Positions 18,366-28,277 of a stretch of 64,000 nucleotides of DNA are shown piece by piece. Each line of letters starts with the position of its first letter. Positions within the stretch are counted from its first letter, which is position 1. Both the position numbers and the translations under genes were made by a program. The stretch is taken from assembly GCA_029821755.1 (NCBI GenBank), contig JALGSV010000008.1, positions 40,411 through 104,410 of the forward strand, written 5' to 3'. Source of the DNA: Candidatus Zipacnadum vermilionense. GTDB taxonomy: Bacteria > Armatimonadota > Zipacnadia > Zipacnadales > Zipacnadaceae. The notes under the pieces were generated by a model. That model saw nothing but the letters and a program-made list of their open reading frames with translations, did no database searches and was not told the DNA's origin.

Positions 18366-19499
18366 ATGCGAGGCTGGCGTATCGGGACGATCAAGGGCAT
18401 CGATCTCGAGATCAACTACACCTGGATCATCATGTTCGTGCTCTTCACCTTCGTGTTCGCGAACATGCTGCGTCCGGTGGCGCCGAACCAGCCGGTGGCC
18501 CAGTGGGTGGGCGGCGCTATCGCCTGCCTGTTGTTCGCAGCCTCGGTGCTGGTGCATGAGCTCTGCCACTCGCTGGTCGCGCTCTCGCTGGGCATCAAGG
18601 TCAGCCGCATCACCCTCTTCGTCTTTGGTGGCGTTGCGCAGGTGGAGGGCGAGGTGCCCACCCCGGGCGGCGAGTTCCTCATGTCCATCGCCGGCCCGGC
18701 CAGTTCGGCGGCCCTCGCTCTGGGCTTCTACTTCCTCAGCGGAGGACACTGGGACCCCAACAACGCGCCCGACATGGTTACCGGGGTCATCGCCTTGCTG
18801 GCTCTGATCAACCGAGCCCTGGCCCTCTTCAACATGCTCCCCGGCCTGCCGCTCGATGGGGGACGGGTGCTGCACTCCATTATCTGGGCAATCACCGGCC
18901 GGGAGCAGGCCGCCACGCGTCTGGCCTCCGCCTTCGGCGTATCCCTGGGAGTGCTGCTGATGGCCTGGGGCGGCTTCCTGGCTCTCTTTGTTCGCGGCGG
19001 GACGATGGGCCTGTGGGCCTTCGTCATCGGCTGGCTGATCCTGACGGTGGCCCGGGCGGAGGGCCGGCAGTCGGAACTAAAACAGATCCTGAAGGGTCTA
19101 CAGGTTGGGCAGGTAATGCATTGGCCCGTAGCCAGCGTCCCGGCCGGGATGGCTCTGGACACCGCGGTGCAGCAGTATGCCGCCGTGCGTCCCCAGCCGT
19201 TGTACCCGGTGATCGACGAGCGGGGAGTGGCGGTGGGAGTGCTGGAACAGTCAGGTCTGCGGAGCCATGATCCGTCCCAGTGGTCCGCGTTTACCGTCTC
19301 GCAGGTGATGCAGCCGCTGGACCCGGCGCGAATGACTATCGGCCTGCATGCAGCAGCCACGGAGGCGTTGGCCCGGATGGCGCAAAACGGCCTGGGGTGG
19401 CTGATGGTCAGCTCGGTGGAGAACCAGCCCATCGGCCTGGTCACGGAGGGCGGCATTGTCGCCGCGGCCAGTCACCGGCACGGGCCGGAGGTCGCTTGA
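18366..19499 (+). CDS. site-2 protease family (M50) with CBS-like domains
   Basis: VHELCHSLVAL (HExxH), LPLDGGRVLHS, six TM helices. Confidence 0.9.
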   Translation: MRGWRIGTIKGIDLEINYTWIIMFVLFTFVFANMLRPVAPNQPVAQWVGGAIACLLFAASVLVHELCHSLVALSLGIKVSRITLFVFGGVAQVEGEVPTPGGEFLMSIAGPASSAALALGFYFLSGGHWDPNNAPDMVTGVIALLALINRALALFNMLPGLPLDGGRVLHSIIWAITGREQAATRLASAFGVSLGVLLMAWGGFLALFVRGGTMGLWAFVIGWLILTVARAEGRQSELKQILKGLQVGQVMHWPVASVPAGMALDTAVQQYAAVRPQPLYPVIDERGVAVGVLEQSGLRSHDPSQWSAFTVSQVMQPLDPARMTIGLHAAATEALARMAQNGLGWLMVSSVENQPIGLVTEGGIVAAASHRHGPEVA

Positions 19500-19524
19500 C
19501 GCCTGACCTGCGGGACCATATAAT
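19496..19524 (+). promoter_or_regulatory. sigma70-type promoter for cysE
   Basis: TTGACG (19496-19501), 17-nt spacer, TATAAT (19519-19524); overlaps stop of M50 gene. Confidence 0.7.
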
Positions 19525-19714
19525 CCTCACACAGGACGTCCTTCGGAGCCGCAGGCTAGGCCTGGGGCTCGTTTCACAACCGGCACAACGACAGGCGTAG
19601 AGGCAGGCGCCGCGACAAGCACCACGACATCGGGGCCGCACCCCCCAGCGCAAGTCAGAAGCCCAGGGCTGGTCGCCCGAAGTCTGAGGTCTGAAGTCTG
19701 AGGTCTTCCCATCC

Positions 19715-20476
19715 ATGTTCCGCCAACTGCTAGCGGACATTCGAGCGGCACGGGAGCGGGATCCCGCGGCGCGGACTAACCTGGAGATCCTGCTGTGCTA
19801 CAGCGGTCTCCATGCCATCATCTGGCACCGGTTGTACCACCGCCTGTGGCAGTGGAAGCTGCGACTGCTTGCCCGCTGGCTGTCCCAGATCGCCAAGTTC
19901 TCCACGGGTATCGAGATTCATCCCGGCGCGACCATCGGCCAGGGCTTCTTCATCGACCACGGGGCCGGGACGGTGATCGGCGAGACCGCCGAAGTCGGCG
20001 ACGGCTGCACGCTCTTCCACGGCGTGACCCTGGGCGGTACCGGCAAGGAGACCGGCAAGCGCCACCCGACCTTGGAGGATAACGTTACCGTCGGGGCACA
20101 CGCGCAAATTCTGGGCTCTATCACCCTCGGTGAGGGCTCGGTCATCGGCGCGGGGGCCGTAGTGCTGGACAATATCCCGTCCTTCTGCACAGTGGTGGGG
20201 ACCAAGGCTTACGTAGTCCGGCGGCGGGGCGAGCGCATCTACGACTTCCGCCATGACCAGGCCATGCGCGCCGAGGACCCAGCCATCCAGTGCCTGCTTG
20301 ACCGCATCCAGCGCATGGAGCAGGAGATGTCTACTCTCCGAGCCCAGTGCGACGTCCGCCACGGCTATGTCCGCGCCTCGAAGCCGCTGCAGTGCGAGAC
20401 GGAGGAGACGGGGGGACCGACGGAGGCGGAAGCCGACGCTAGCGGGAGTTTGTCCCGCACCCAGGAAGAAGAGTAG
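19715..20476 (+). CDS. cysE: serine O-acetyltransferase
   Basis: [63 protein letters not shown]. Confidence 0.95.
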   Translation: MFRQLLADIRAARERDPAARTNLEILLCYSGLHAIIWHRLYHRLWQWKLRLLARWLSQIAKFSTGIEIHPGATIGQGFFIDHGAGTVIGETAEVGDGCTLFHGVTLGGTGKETGKRHPTLEDNVTVGAHAQILGSITLGEGSVIGAGAVVLDNIPSFCTVVGTKAYVVRRRGERIYDFRHDQAMRAEDPAIQCLLDRIQRMEQEMSTLRAQCDVRHGYVRASKPLQCETEETGGPTEAEADASGSLSRTQEEE

Positions 20477-20481
20477 AGACC

Positions 20482-22095
20482 ATGAAACGTCCCCGCAGCG
20501 GCCGCCGCACCGCGCGTCGCCGCGCCGCAACTATTGCCGGCGTCACCGTGGCCATTGTCGTGCTCCTGCTGGCCGTGGCCGGCCTGGCCGTGGCTGGGCT
20601 AGTTACCAGCTTTGCCCGAGGCGCCCTTATCGCTCGCAACGTCACCGTCGGTGGACTCGCCGTCGGTGGCATGGGCCCCGAGCAGGCCCGCTCCACGCTC
20701 GAGCGCGGGCTCTTGCCGCTCATGCAGCACGAGGTTACCCTCGCCTATCCCGGCGGCGGCTTGAAGTTCACCCGCGAGCAGCTTGGCCTCTCCTGCGATC
20801 TGGAGGCCGCGCTCACCGCCGCTCGTGCCGTGGGCCGCGAACCGGCGCTGTTGAAGCGCGTCGCCACCCACTGGCGCCTGCGCCGCCAGGGCGTGGACCT
20901 CCCCGCCCCGCTCAGCGTGGACCAGACCCGCCTACAAGCCGCTCTAGCGGCTGTCGCCCCCCAGGTGAACCGCGAGCCCCTCGACGCCAAGATCAGCGTC
21001 AACGACAGCAACGTCCTCCAGAAGACCCCCGGCCAGTCCGGCGTGGTCCTCTTGGTTCCAGACACCGCTCAGGCGCTGGCCCGCGACCTGCAGAACCCGC
21101 AGGCCACCGAAGTGGATCTGGTTGTCAAGGAGCAGCCGCCCAACATCAGCGCAGAGGATCTCGCCGGCCTGCAGATGGTCCTGGCGGCCTACTCCACGCC
21201 CTACCATACCTGGCAGAGAGACCGCACCCACAACATGGCCCTGGCCATCGGTGAGGTCAACGGCACCGTCCTCAAGCCGGGCGAGGAGTTCTCCCTCAAC
21301 GAGACCGTGGGAGAGCGTACTGTGGCGGGGGGCTACCGCTCCGCCCCCATCTTCCGCGATGGCAAGGTCGTCCCCGACACCGGCGGCGGTATTTGCCAGG
21401 TCGCCTCCACCCTGTATAACACCGGCCTACTGGCCAACCTGGACATTCTCCAGCGCGACCACCATTCCCGGCCCGTCTGGTACTGCAAGACCGGCCGCGA
21501 CGCGGCTGTCTACTGGGGCTCCAAGAACCTGCGCTTCCGCAATTCACTCAAGCACACCATCGTCATTCTCGGGGAGGTCCGGGGCGACCGGCTCTGGTCG
21601 GCGGTCGTGGGCCATGCCGAGGACGACTATGACGTGGACCTGACCGTCACCAATCTCTCCACCTGGGGCAGCAACACGAAGACCATCGAGGACCCCAGCT
21701 TGCCCCCCGGCAAGCGCGTGGTGGAGAACCCCGGCTGCGGCGGCGCCCGCGCCACGCTGTGGATGACCGTCTCCCAGAACGGCCGCCAGATCAAGAAGGT
21801 AAAGCTGCACGACGACTACTACAGCGCGGTAACGCGGGTCGTGCGAGTGGGCAAGGCCGAGCCGGCGGTGCCCGAGCCGGGCGTCCCGACGACCGGAGGC
21901 GCAGAGGCGGGGACCACGCCTGGTCCGGAACTGGCGCCCGCGCCCGACACCCCGCCGCCAGCGGAAACCAAGCCCCCCCCAGCACCCAGCCCACCTCACC
22001 CGCCACCGGATCGGCCCGCTCACTGCGCACCGAGCTGGCTGTCGTTCACCCCCCGACCCAAGCCGGCCGCCACCGCGGCCTTCCGGGGAGGTTAG
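20482..22095 (+). CDS. VanW family protein, N-terminal TM, Pro-rich C-terminus
   Basis: NMALAIGEVNGTVLKPGEEFSLNETVGERTVAGGYRSAPIF...GGGICQVASTLYNTGLLA. Confidence 0.92.
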   Translation: MKRPRSGRRTARRRAATIAGVTVAIVVLLLAVAGLAVAGLVTSFARGALIARNVTVGGLAVGGMGPEQARSTLERGLLPLMQHEVTLAYPGGGLKFTREQLGLSCDLEAALTAARAVGREPALLKRVATHWRLRRQGVDLPAPLSVDQTRLQAALAAVAPQVNREPLDAKISVNDSNVLQKTPGQSGVVLLVPDTAQALARDLQNPQATEVDLVVKEQPPNISAEDLAGLQMVLAAYSTPYHTWQRDRTHNMALAIGEVNGTVLKPGEEFSLNETVGERTVAGGYRSAPIFRDGKVVPDTGGGICQVASTLYNTGLLANLDILQRDHHSRPVWYCKTGRDAAVYWGSKNLRFRNSLKHTIVILGEVRGDRLWSAVVGHAEDDYDVDLTVTNLSTWGSNTKTIEDPSLPPGKRVVENPGCGGARATLWMTVSQNGRQIKKVKLHDDYYSAVTRVVRVGKAEPAVPEPGVPTTGGAEAGTTPGPELAPAPDTPPPAETKPPPAPSPPHPPPDRPAHCAPSWLSFTPRPKPAATAAFRGG

Positions 22096-22102
22096 TCACC
22101 CT

Positions 22103-23059
22103 ATGCCCCCTTGTCTAACCGTTCTGGGCAATATCAACCTGGACTTCTCCATCCAGGTCGCGCGCATCCCGGCCAAGGGAGAAAATGTCGTCGCCGACGG
22201 CTTTGAGCTAATCGCCGGCGGGAAGGGCGCCAATCAGGCGGTGGCCGCCGCGCGCCTGGGCGCCCAGGTCCTGCTCATCGGCTGCCTGGGCAACGACGCT
22301 TACGGTAAGGTCCTGCGCAAGCGCCTGAGCCACGAGGGCGTCAACGTCAAGTGGGTCGAGACCACCGCGGAGGCCGCCACCGGCACCGCCTTTGTCTTCG
22401 TGGGCCAGGCCGACGCGGACAACCGCATCGTCTCGGTCCTAGGCGCCAATCTCAAGTGTAGCCCGCAGCACATCGAGCAAGCCCATCGTGCCTTCGAGCG
22501 CTGCGACTTCTTCCTGACCTCGCTCGGCGTGCCTGAGGACACCGTCAATCGGGCCATGCAGGTAGCGGCCGACTGCAGCGTTCCCGCGTTCCTGGACCCC
22601 TCCCCGCTGGGCAAGAAGTCGCCGCAACTGTGGACCGGCTCCAGCGTGATCACCCCCAACCAGACCGAGGCCTCGCGCCTGGTCAAGGTCCAGGTCAAGA
22701 ACTCGGCCACGGCCCTCACCGCCGCCCGCAAGATGGCCACGCGGGGCATTGAGCGCATCGCCATCACCTTGGGCTCCAAGGGCTGCCTGCTCTTGGACGA
22801 GGACGGCGCCCGCCTCATTCCCGGCTTTAACGTCCAGGTGGTCGACCCCACCGGCGCCGGCGACGCCTTCTCGGCTGCCCTGGCGATACGCCTGGCGGAG
22901 GAGGCCTCCTTCGACGAAGCCGCCACCTTCGCTAACGCCACCGGCGCCCTCGCCTGCACCGGCCGCGGCGCGCAGCTCAGCCTACCTACGCGAGATAAGG
23001 TGGAAGCGTTGCTCAAACGCACCCGGCGGGACAAAAAGCTGAAAGTGACGGCGCTATGA
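22103..23059 (+). CDS. rbsK: ribokinase (PfkB family)
   Basis: LGNINLDF, GGKGANQAVAAARLGA, VVDPTGAGDAFSAAL. Confidence 0.9.
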   Translation: MPPCLTVLGNINLDFSIQVARIPAKGENVVADGFELIAGGKGANQAVAAARLGAQVLLIGCLGNDAYGKVLRKRLSHEGVNVKWVETTAEAATGTAFVFVGQADADNRIVSVLGANLKCSPQHIEQAHRAFERCDFFLTSLGVPEDTVNRAMQVAADCSVPAFLDPSPLGKKSPQLWTGSSVITPNQTEASRLVKVQVKNSATALTAARKMATRGIERIAITLGSKGCLLLDEDGARLIPGFNVQVVDPTGAGDAFSAALAIRLAEEASFDEAATFANATGALACTGRGAQLSLPTRDKVEALLKRTRRDKKLKVTAL

Positions 23060-23141
23060 CCTTCTGCGTGGGGCGGGCTTTCTAGCCCGTTCTCCCCGAT
23101 GGCGCCGGCGTTTCCTCCGCTGCTCCCGCCGCAAACCACAA

Positions 23142-23173
23142 CGGCCCCCCGGATCGTGTCCGGAGGGCCGCTT
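23142..23173. terminator. bidirectional terminator-like hairpin between convergent genes
   Basis: CGGCCCcCCGGA tcgtg TCCGGaGGGCCG. Confidence 0.55.
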
Positions 23174-23212
23174 CACTTCTCTTGCTCATTCCCTACTACC
23201 GCCCCCCCACCT

Positions 23213-23746
23213 TCACAGCTCCATGTAGTAGGTCACCGAAGGCACCCGCGAGGTGAACCCCGCCTTCTCGTAGGCGGCCCGCGCCGGGGCGTGGGTAGCG
23301 TCCAGACCCGTGCCGACCTGGGCCCAGCGCAAGCCCTGCTCGCGGAAGAGGTCCAGCACCCGTCGGTACAGTCCGGTAGCCACGCCCTGGCCTTGGGAGT
23401 CGGGATCCACTGCGTTGTTGCTGATCTCGCCGGTGCTGTGGTCTCCCCAGATCACGTAGGTCACAAACCCCACCACCCGCCCCTCGCGCTCCGCGACCAG
23501 GCACCATTCGGGCCGTTTCTCACACTGGCCGCCGACCTCCCGAGTCTTCCTCTCCGCCCAATCTTCCCCGCGCAGCACCGCAAACAGTTCCGCCCCCATC
23601 TGCTCGCGCAGGTAGTCGAAGTACGGCTTCCAGGCGCGCCGCACGATGTTGCCGATAGCAGTCAGATCGTCGGACTGGAAGGGGCGGAAGGTGCAGGGGG
23701 CCATCAGTAAACACCTCGCGGGGACTGTCGCGCTACCGGTCTCCAA
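23213..23746 (-). CDS. GNAT family N-acetyltransferase
   Basis: VDPDSQGQGVATGLYRRVLDLFREQG. Confidence 0.85.
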   Translation of the reverse strand: METGSATVPARCLLMAPCTFRPFQSDDLTAIGNIVRRAWKPYFDYLREQMGAELFAVLRGEDWAERKTREVGGQCEKRPEWCLVAEREGRVVGFVTYVIWGDHSTGEISNNAVDPDSQGQGVATGLYRRVLDLFREQGLRWAQVGTGLDATHAPARAAYEKAGFTSRVPSVTYYMEL

Positions 23747-23760
23747 CTCGCGTCTCGCGA

Positions 23761-24309
23761 CTAAGGCCGTTCTATGCCGAACTCCGTGATCTCAAACAGC
23801 GCTGTCAGCGCATACCCCTTAGCCGCCAGGTTCTCCCGTGCGCCCTGCAGGCGGTCCACCATGGTCACCACTTGCACCACCTGCGCCTGGTACTCGCGCT
23901 CCACGGCCTCGATCGCCTGCAGCGTCGAACCGCCGGTGGTGATGGTGTCCTCCAGCATCGCCACCCGCACCCCTTCCCACAGCGGCCCCTCCACCTGCTT
24001 GCCGGTGCCGTGGTCCTTGCGCTCCTTGCGCACGAGAAACCCGGTCAACTCCCGCCCCTGCTCCTGCGCCAGGGCGATCACCGCGCCCGCGATGGGATCG
24101 GCGCCGATGGTCATCCCGCCCACGGCCTCGACCGTCGGGTCCAGGATCGCCAAGATCGACTTCGCCAACAGGCTCGCTCCCTCGCCCAGCAGGCTCACCT
24201 GCTTGCCGTCGATGAAATACGTTGACTTCTGCCCCGAGGCCAGGGTGAAGTCGCCGAAGCGCAGGGCCCGGTCGTGGATGAGTTGGCTCAGGCGGTTGCG
24301 GCCGGTCAT
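23761..24309 (-). CDS. pyrE: orotate phosphoribosyltransferase
   Basis: FTLASGQKSTYFIDGKQVSL, VRVAMLEDTITTGGSTLQAIE. Confidence 0.93.
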   Translation of the reverse strand: MTGRNRLSQLIHDRALRFGDFTLASGQKSTYFIDGKQVSLLGEGASLLAKSILAILDPTVEAVGGMTIGADPIAGAVIALAQEQGRELTGFLVRKERKDHGTGKQVEGPLWEGVRVAMLEDTITTGGSTLQAIEAVEREYQAQVVQVVTMVDRLQGARENLAAKGYALTALFEITEFGIERP

Positions 24310-24379
24310 GCGGCGGCTCCTTCGTCAACGGCCGTAGTCCGTGGCAGGTCAGCGGGCAGGGGCTTCAGTTAGCGACGCG

Positions 24380-25522
24380 TTATCCCTCACCGTGCGGAAC
24401 GACGCTGTAGTAGAGCTTCATGTTCTTGAGGGAGATCTTGATCTGCTTCTCGTCCTGGCCTCCAGCGGCAGCCGGCGGGTCCCCGTCCGGTGGCGTGCCG
24501 GCGGCGGGCGGCTCGTCGCCCTGGCCCTCCTCCGGCGGCGGAGGCGGGCCTCCAGCTCCCGGCTGCTCGGGCTTCTCGACCTCCGATGCGGGTGGCGGCT
24601 GCGAACGGGTGGCCGTCATCTCCATCTCCATGGCTAGGGCCAGACGTGCGCTGTGCATGGTCCCCGCAGTGACATCGAAGTAGATCTGCCCCTCGGCGTT
24701 CATCGCCATCAGGTCAATCTTGCCCAAAGCCGGCTTGCCTTCCGCCGGGGGTTGCATGGGCAGGTCCTTCATCTCCCAGTCCCCGACCATCCCGATTCGC
24801 GCCATTTGGTGGTCGCCGATGTTCCCTATCTCCTCCAGGGTGTAGTGAACCGTCAGCGGCATCGGCTCCGCCTGGCCGGGCATGGGCATCGTAAAGCTCT
24901 GCTCCCAGGTGTCGCCGGGCTTGACCGGGCCCTCCGGGAAGGCCGGGCTGTAACCCTTGAGCATCCCCTTGAGGTCCGGCATCATGCCCAGGGAGTTGGC
25001 CTGGCCCATGGTGGCCGCAAACTCCTCCAGGCCCTGCATATCCACCAGCGCCCCGCGCGGGGACATGACGAAGGTCAGCTTGTCGAGGGCCCCGGCGGGG
25101 GGCAGCCCCGGCGGCCCGGCGGGGGCTGCGCCCGGACCAGCGCCGGGCGGGGTCACGACCTTGCCATCTACGGTGAACTTGCCCTTCCCCTGGTCCATGA
25201 CCATGTGCATGGTCTGCCCCATGGCGGCAATCTCCATCGCGAGGGAGCCGAGCTTGAGCCCCAGATGCCCGTTGCCCTCCGGGTCCACCTCGCGCGCGAT
25301 CAGGTCGAAGGCCCCGTTGACGATCATGTCCAGGGGTACGGTCATTTCCCCCATGGGGGTACCGGCAATCACGATCTGCCCACCACCGGTGACGTGGAGG
25401 TCATAGGTGCGGGTGTCGTCAGGGGTGAACTGGTAGCGAAGCGTGACGGCTTCCTCAGCGCAGGCCGCGGTTGCGAGCACGAGCAGGAGCAGGAGGACTG
25501 CCAACGGGACCGTGGTCTTCAT
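24380..25522 (-). CDS. exported protein of unknown function (DUF6263-like), Pro/Gly-rich insert
   Basis: signal peptide from MKTTVPLAVLLLLLVLATAACA; TATAAT (minus strand, 25560-25555) upstream. Confidence 0.6.
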   Translation of the reverse strand: MKTTVPLAVLLLLLVLATAACAEEAVTLRYQFTPDDTRTYDLHVTGGGQIVIAGTPMGEMTVPLDMIVNGAFDLIAREVDPEGNGHLGLKLGSLAMEIAAMGQTMHMVMDQGKGKFTVDGKVVTPPGAGPGAAPAGPPGLPPAGALDKLTFVMSPRGALVDMQGLEEFAATMGQANSLGMMPDLKGMLKGYSPAFPEGPVKPGDTWEQSFTMPMPGQAEPMPLTVHYTLEEIGNIGDHQMARIGMVGDWEMKDLPMQPPAEGKPALGKIDLMAMNAEGQIYFDVTAGTMHSARLALAMEMEMTATRSQPPPASEVEKPEQPGAGGPPPPPEEGQGDEPPAAGTPPDGDPPAAAGGQDEKQIKISLKNMKLYYSVVPHGEG

Positions 25523-25579
25523 GGAAGATTCTCCCTCACCGTAGATTGCCGCCATTATACCCCCTTGCAGGGAAAAGAC

Positions 25580-25609
25580 AACGGCCCGCCGGAATCCCGG
25601 CGGGCCGTT
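25580..25609 (-). terminator. intrinsic terminator downstream of pnp (bidirectional)
   Basis: perfect 13-bp stem AACGGCCCGCCGG-aatc-CCGGCGGGCCGTT with T-rich flanks. Confidence 0.85.
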
Positions 25610-25635
25610 CTTTTCGCGTTGCTGCGGACCGACTG

Positions 25636-27954
25636 CTACTGCTTGGCGCGGAAGTACGCCCGGCCGCGGTTCTCATCGTCCTCGCCGCCGCCGGCAGGGC
25701 CTGTCGCAGCCCCGGGGGCGCCACCCGTAGGCGCTGCCGAGCTGCCGCCCTCGCTGGAACGGGGAGCGCCGCCGCTTCCGCTGCGTCCACCGCGTCCGCC
25801 CCGATCGCCGCCGCGGCCTCCGCCGCCGCCCCCACGGCCCCCGCGCCCGCCACTGCGCTCGCGCGGTTCGGGGATGACGTCGCTATCCACGTCCTTGGCG
25901 GTCAGGCGGACCTTGCCCTCGCTGTCCACCTCGATGACCTTGACGCGCATCATATCGCCGACCTTGGCGACATCCTCCGTCTTCTCCACACGGTGAGGCG
26001 CGAGCTGGGAGATGTGTACCAGGCCGTCGCGGCCCGGGATCAACTCCACGAAGGCTCCGAAGGTGGTCGTCGAAACGACCTTACCCTCGAAGATCTCGCC
26101 AACCTCCACGTCACGGGTCATATCGTAGATGGCGGTGCGACAGCCCTCCGCCTTCTCGCTGTCCTCACCGAAGACCAGGACCGTGCCGTCGTCCTCCATG
26201 TCGATCTTCGTCTCGTAGGTATCCTGCAGCCGCCGGATGTTCTTCCCACCTGGCCCGATGACCATGCCGATTTTCTCGGGATCGATCTTGAGGGAGAACA
26301 TGCGCGGCGCGTACTTGGACAGGTCCTCGCGCGCCCCGGACAGGTCTGCGTCCATGACGTCGAGGATCTGCATGCGTGCCACGCGCGCCTGCTCCAGCGC
26401 CGCCCGCATGATCTCGGTCTTGATGCCCGGGACCTTCATGTCGAGCTGCAGCGCATTGACGCCGGTGCGGGTGCCGGAGACCTTGAAGTCCATGTGTCCG
26501 GCGTGATCCTCCAGGCCCTGGATGTCGGTCAGCACCGCCCAGTTGTCGTCGTCCTGGTAGATGAGCCCCATGGCGATCCCCGCCACCGGCGCGGTGATAT
26601 TGACTCCGGCGTCCATCAGGGCCAGGGTAGCGGCGCAGACGGAAGCCATGGAGGAGGAGCCGTTGCTCTCCAGCACTTCGCAGACGACGCGCAGGGTGTA
26701 GGGGAAGTCCTCCGCCGACGGCAGCATGCGCTCGAGGGACTTCTGCGCCAGATGGCCGTGACCGATCTCGCGACGGCCGGCGCCGCGCAGGGCGCGCACC
26801 TCACCGACCGAGAAGGGCGGGAAGTTGTAGTGCAGGGAGAAGCGGGTGTAGTCCTCTTCCTCCAGCGTCCGCACCATGCGCTGGTCGCGAGAGGCGCCCA
26901 GGGTAATGGTGGACAGCACCTGCGTCTCACCGCGGGTGAAGACGGCCGAGCCGTGCGTGCGCGGCAGCAGCCCGCTCTCCGCGGTCAGTTGCCGCAGCTC
27001 GTCGTAGGCGCGCCCGTCCGCCCGGTGCTTGGTGGTCAGGATGAGCCGCGCCATTTGCTCCTCGGAGATCTTCTCGAAGACCTCGCGGACATCGTTCTTG
27101 GGGTCCTCGTAGGTCTCGGCCAATTCCGCGGTCAGCTCCTGCAGCAACGCGTGCTCCGCGGCGATGCGCTCGCCCTTGTCCACGATCTGGATGATGTCCT
27201 TGATGCGCGACTCGGCGTTCTCGCGGACGTAGGTGACGATCTCGGAGCGCGGCTCCCAGAGCGGGTACTCCTTCTTGGGTACCCCGGCCTTCTCGCGCAA
27301 GCGCTCGATCATCTCGACCACCGGCTGGCAGGCGGCCTCGCCCTTCTCCAGCGCGTCGATGACCACGTCCTCCGGCACCTGATCGCCGCCCATCTCCACC
27401 ATCACGATGCCGGCCTTGGAGGCGACCACCAGGAAGTCCAGGTCAGCCTCCTGCTTCTGCTCGAAGGAGGGGTTGAAGACCAGTTCGCCCTCGAGGCGGG
27501 CAATCTGCACGACGCCGAAGGGGCCGTCGAAGGGGAGCGAGGACAGGTGCATGGCCGCCGAGGCGCCGATCATGGCCAACAGGTCCGCGGAGTTGGCGTT
27601 CTCGGCGGACAGGGCGGTGGCGATGACCTGCACGTCATGGCGCAGGCCAGAGGGCAGCAGGGGCCGGATGGGCCGGTCAATCTTGCGGCAGATGAGGGTG
27701 GCTTCCTCCGAGGGCCGGCCCTCGCGCTTGAAGAAACCGCCGGGGATCTTGCCTACTGCGTACATCTTCTCCTCGAAGTCCGCGCGCAGGGGCAGGAAGT
27801 TGGTGGGGACGGGGTCGGCGGAGACGCCGACGGTGACCAGCACCATTGTCTCTCCGTAGGTGACCAAAACGGCAGCTTCCGCCTGCCGGGCCAGCCGGCC
27901 AGTCTCCAGGGTCAAAGTGCGACCCATGAAGTCGATACTCTCAGTGTGGATCAT
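25636..27954 (-). CDS. pnp: polyribonucleotide nucleotidyltransferase with RGG-rich C-terminal tail
   Basis: two RNase PH folds, KH (VIGPGGKNIRRLQ), S1 (GEIFEGKVVSTTTFGAFVELIPGRDGLVHISQL). Confidence 0.97.
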   Translation of the reverse strand: MIHTESIDFMGRTLTLETGRLARQAEAAVLVTYGETMVLVTVGVSADPVPTNFLPLRADFEEKMYAVGKIPGGFFKREGRPSEEATLICRKIDRPIRPLLPSGLRHDVQVIATALSAENANSADLLAMIGASAAMHLSSLPFDGPFGVVQIARLEGELVFNPSFEQKQEADLDFLVVASKAGIVMVEMGGDQVPEDVVIDALEKGEAACQPVVEMIERLREKAGVPKKEYPLWEPRSEIVTYVRENAESRIKDIIQIVDKGERIAAEHALLQELTAELAETYEDPKNDVREVFEKISEEQMARLILTTKHRADGRAYDELRQLTAESGLLPRTHGSAVFTRGETQVLSTITLGASRDQRMVRTLEEEDYTRFSLHYNFPPFSVGEVRALRGAGRREIGHGHLAQKSLERMLPSAEDFPYTLRVVCEVLESNGSSSMASVCAATLALMDAGVNITAPVAGIAMGLIYQDDDNWAVLTDIQGLEDHAGHMDFKVSGTRTGVNALQLDMKVPGIKTEIMRAALEQARVARMQILDVMDADLSGAREDLSKYAPRMFSLKIDPEKIGMVIGPGGKNIRRLQDTYETKIDMEDDGTVLVFGEDSEKAEGCRTAIYDMTRDVEVGEIFEGKVVSTTTFGAFVELIPGRDGLVHISQLAPHRVEKTEDVAKVGDMMRVKVIEVDSEGKVRLTAKDVDSDVIPEPRERSGGRGGRGGGGGGRGGDRGGRGGRSGSGGAPRSSEGGSSAAPTGGAPGAATGPAGGGEDDENRGRAYFRAKQ

Positions 27955-28277
27955 TGGGATCCTCCTATTGTGGGGGCACGGCCGGAGGCAGCCGGAGGAG
28001 AAAGGAGGAAGCAGAGAAAACGGAGGGGGAGATAGGGCCGGTACGACGGGCGTCTCGCCCGTCGAGGTAGCGCAGGCGTCTCGCCTGCAATCCTTCTCCG
28101 CCTCCCCTTTGTCTGATTCCCCGAGTCCCACCCAAGCCGTAGCCGGGTGCCGATACGGGCCGAAAGGCCCGGTAGGACAGGTTCTTAGGCGAATTCCGAT
28201 TCGCAGCCTGTCCGGTTCGCGCCAGCCCGTGGCCGACACGAAACGGGGCGCGAGATTACCTCACGCCCCGGGAAAAC

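Noticed and set aside
18366-19499. Loss of the M50 active site
   Set aside because: HELCH and the downstream LPLDGGR motif are both intact.
21960-22095. Frameshift at the C8 run near the 3' end of the VanW gene
   Set aside because: Alternative frames after the run are no more protein-like than the annotated Pro-rich tail; no evidence of a broken domain.
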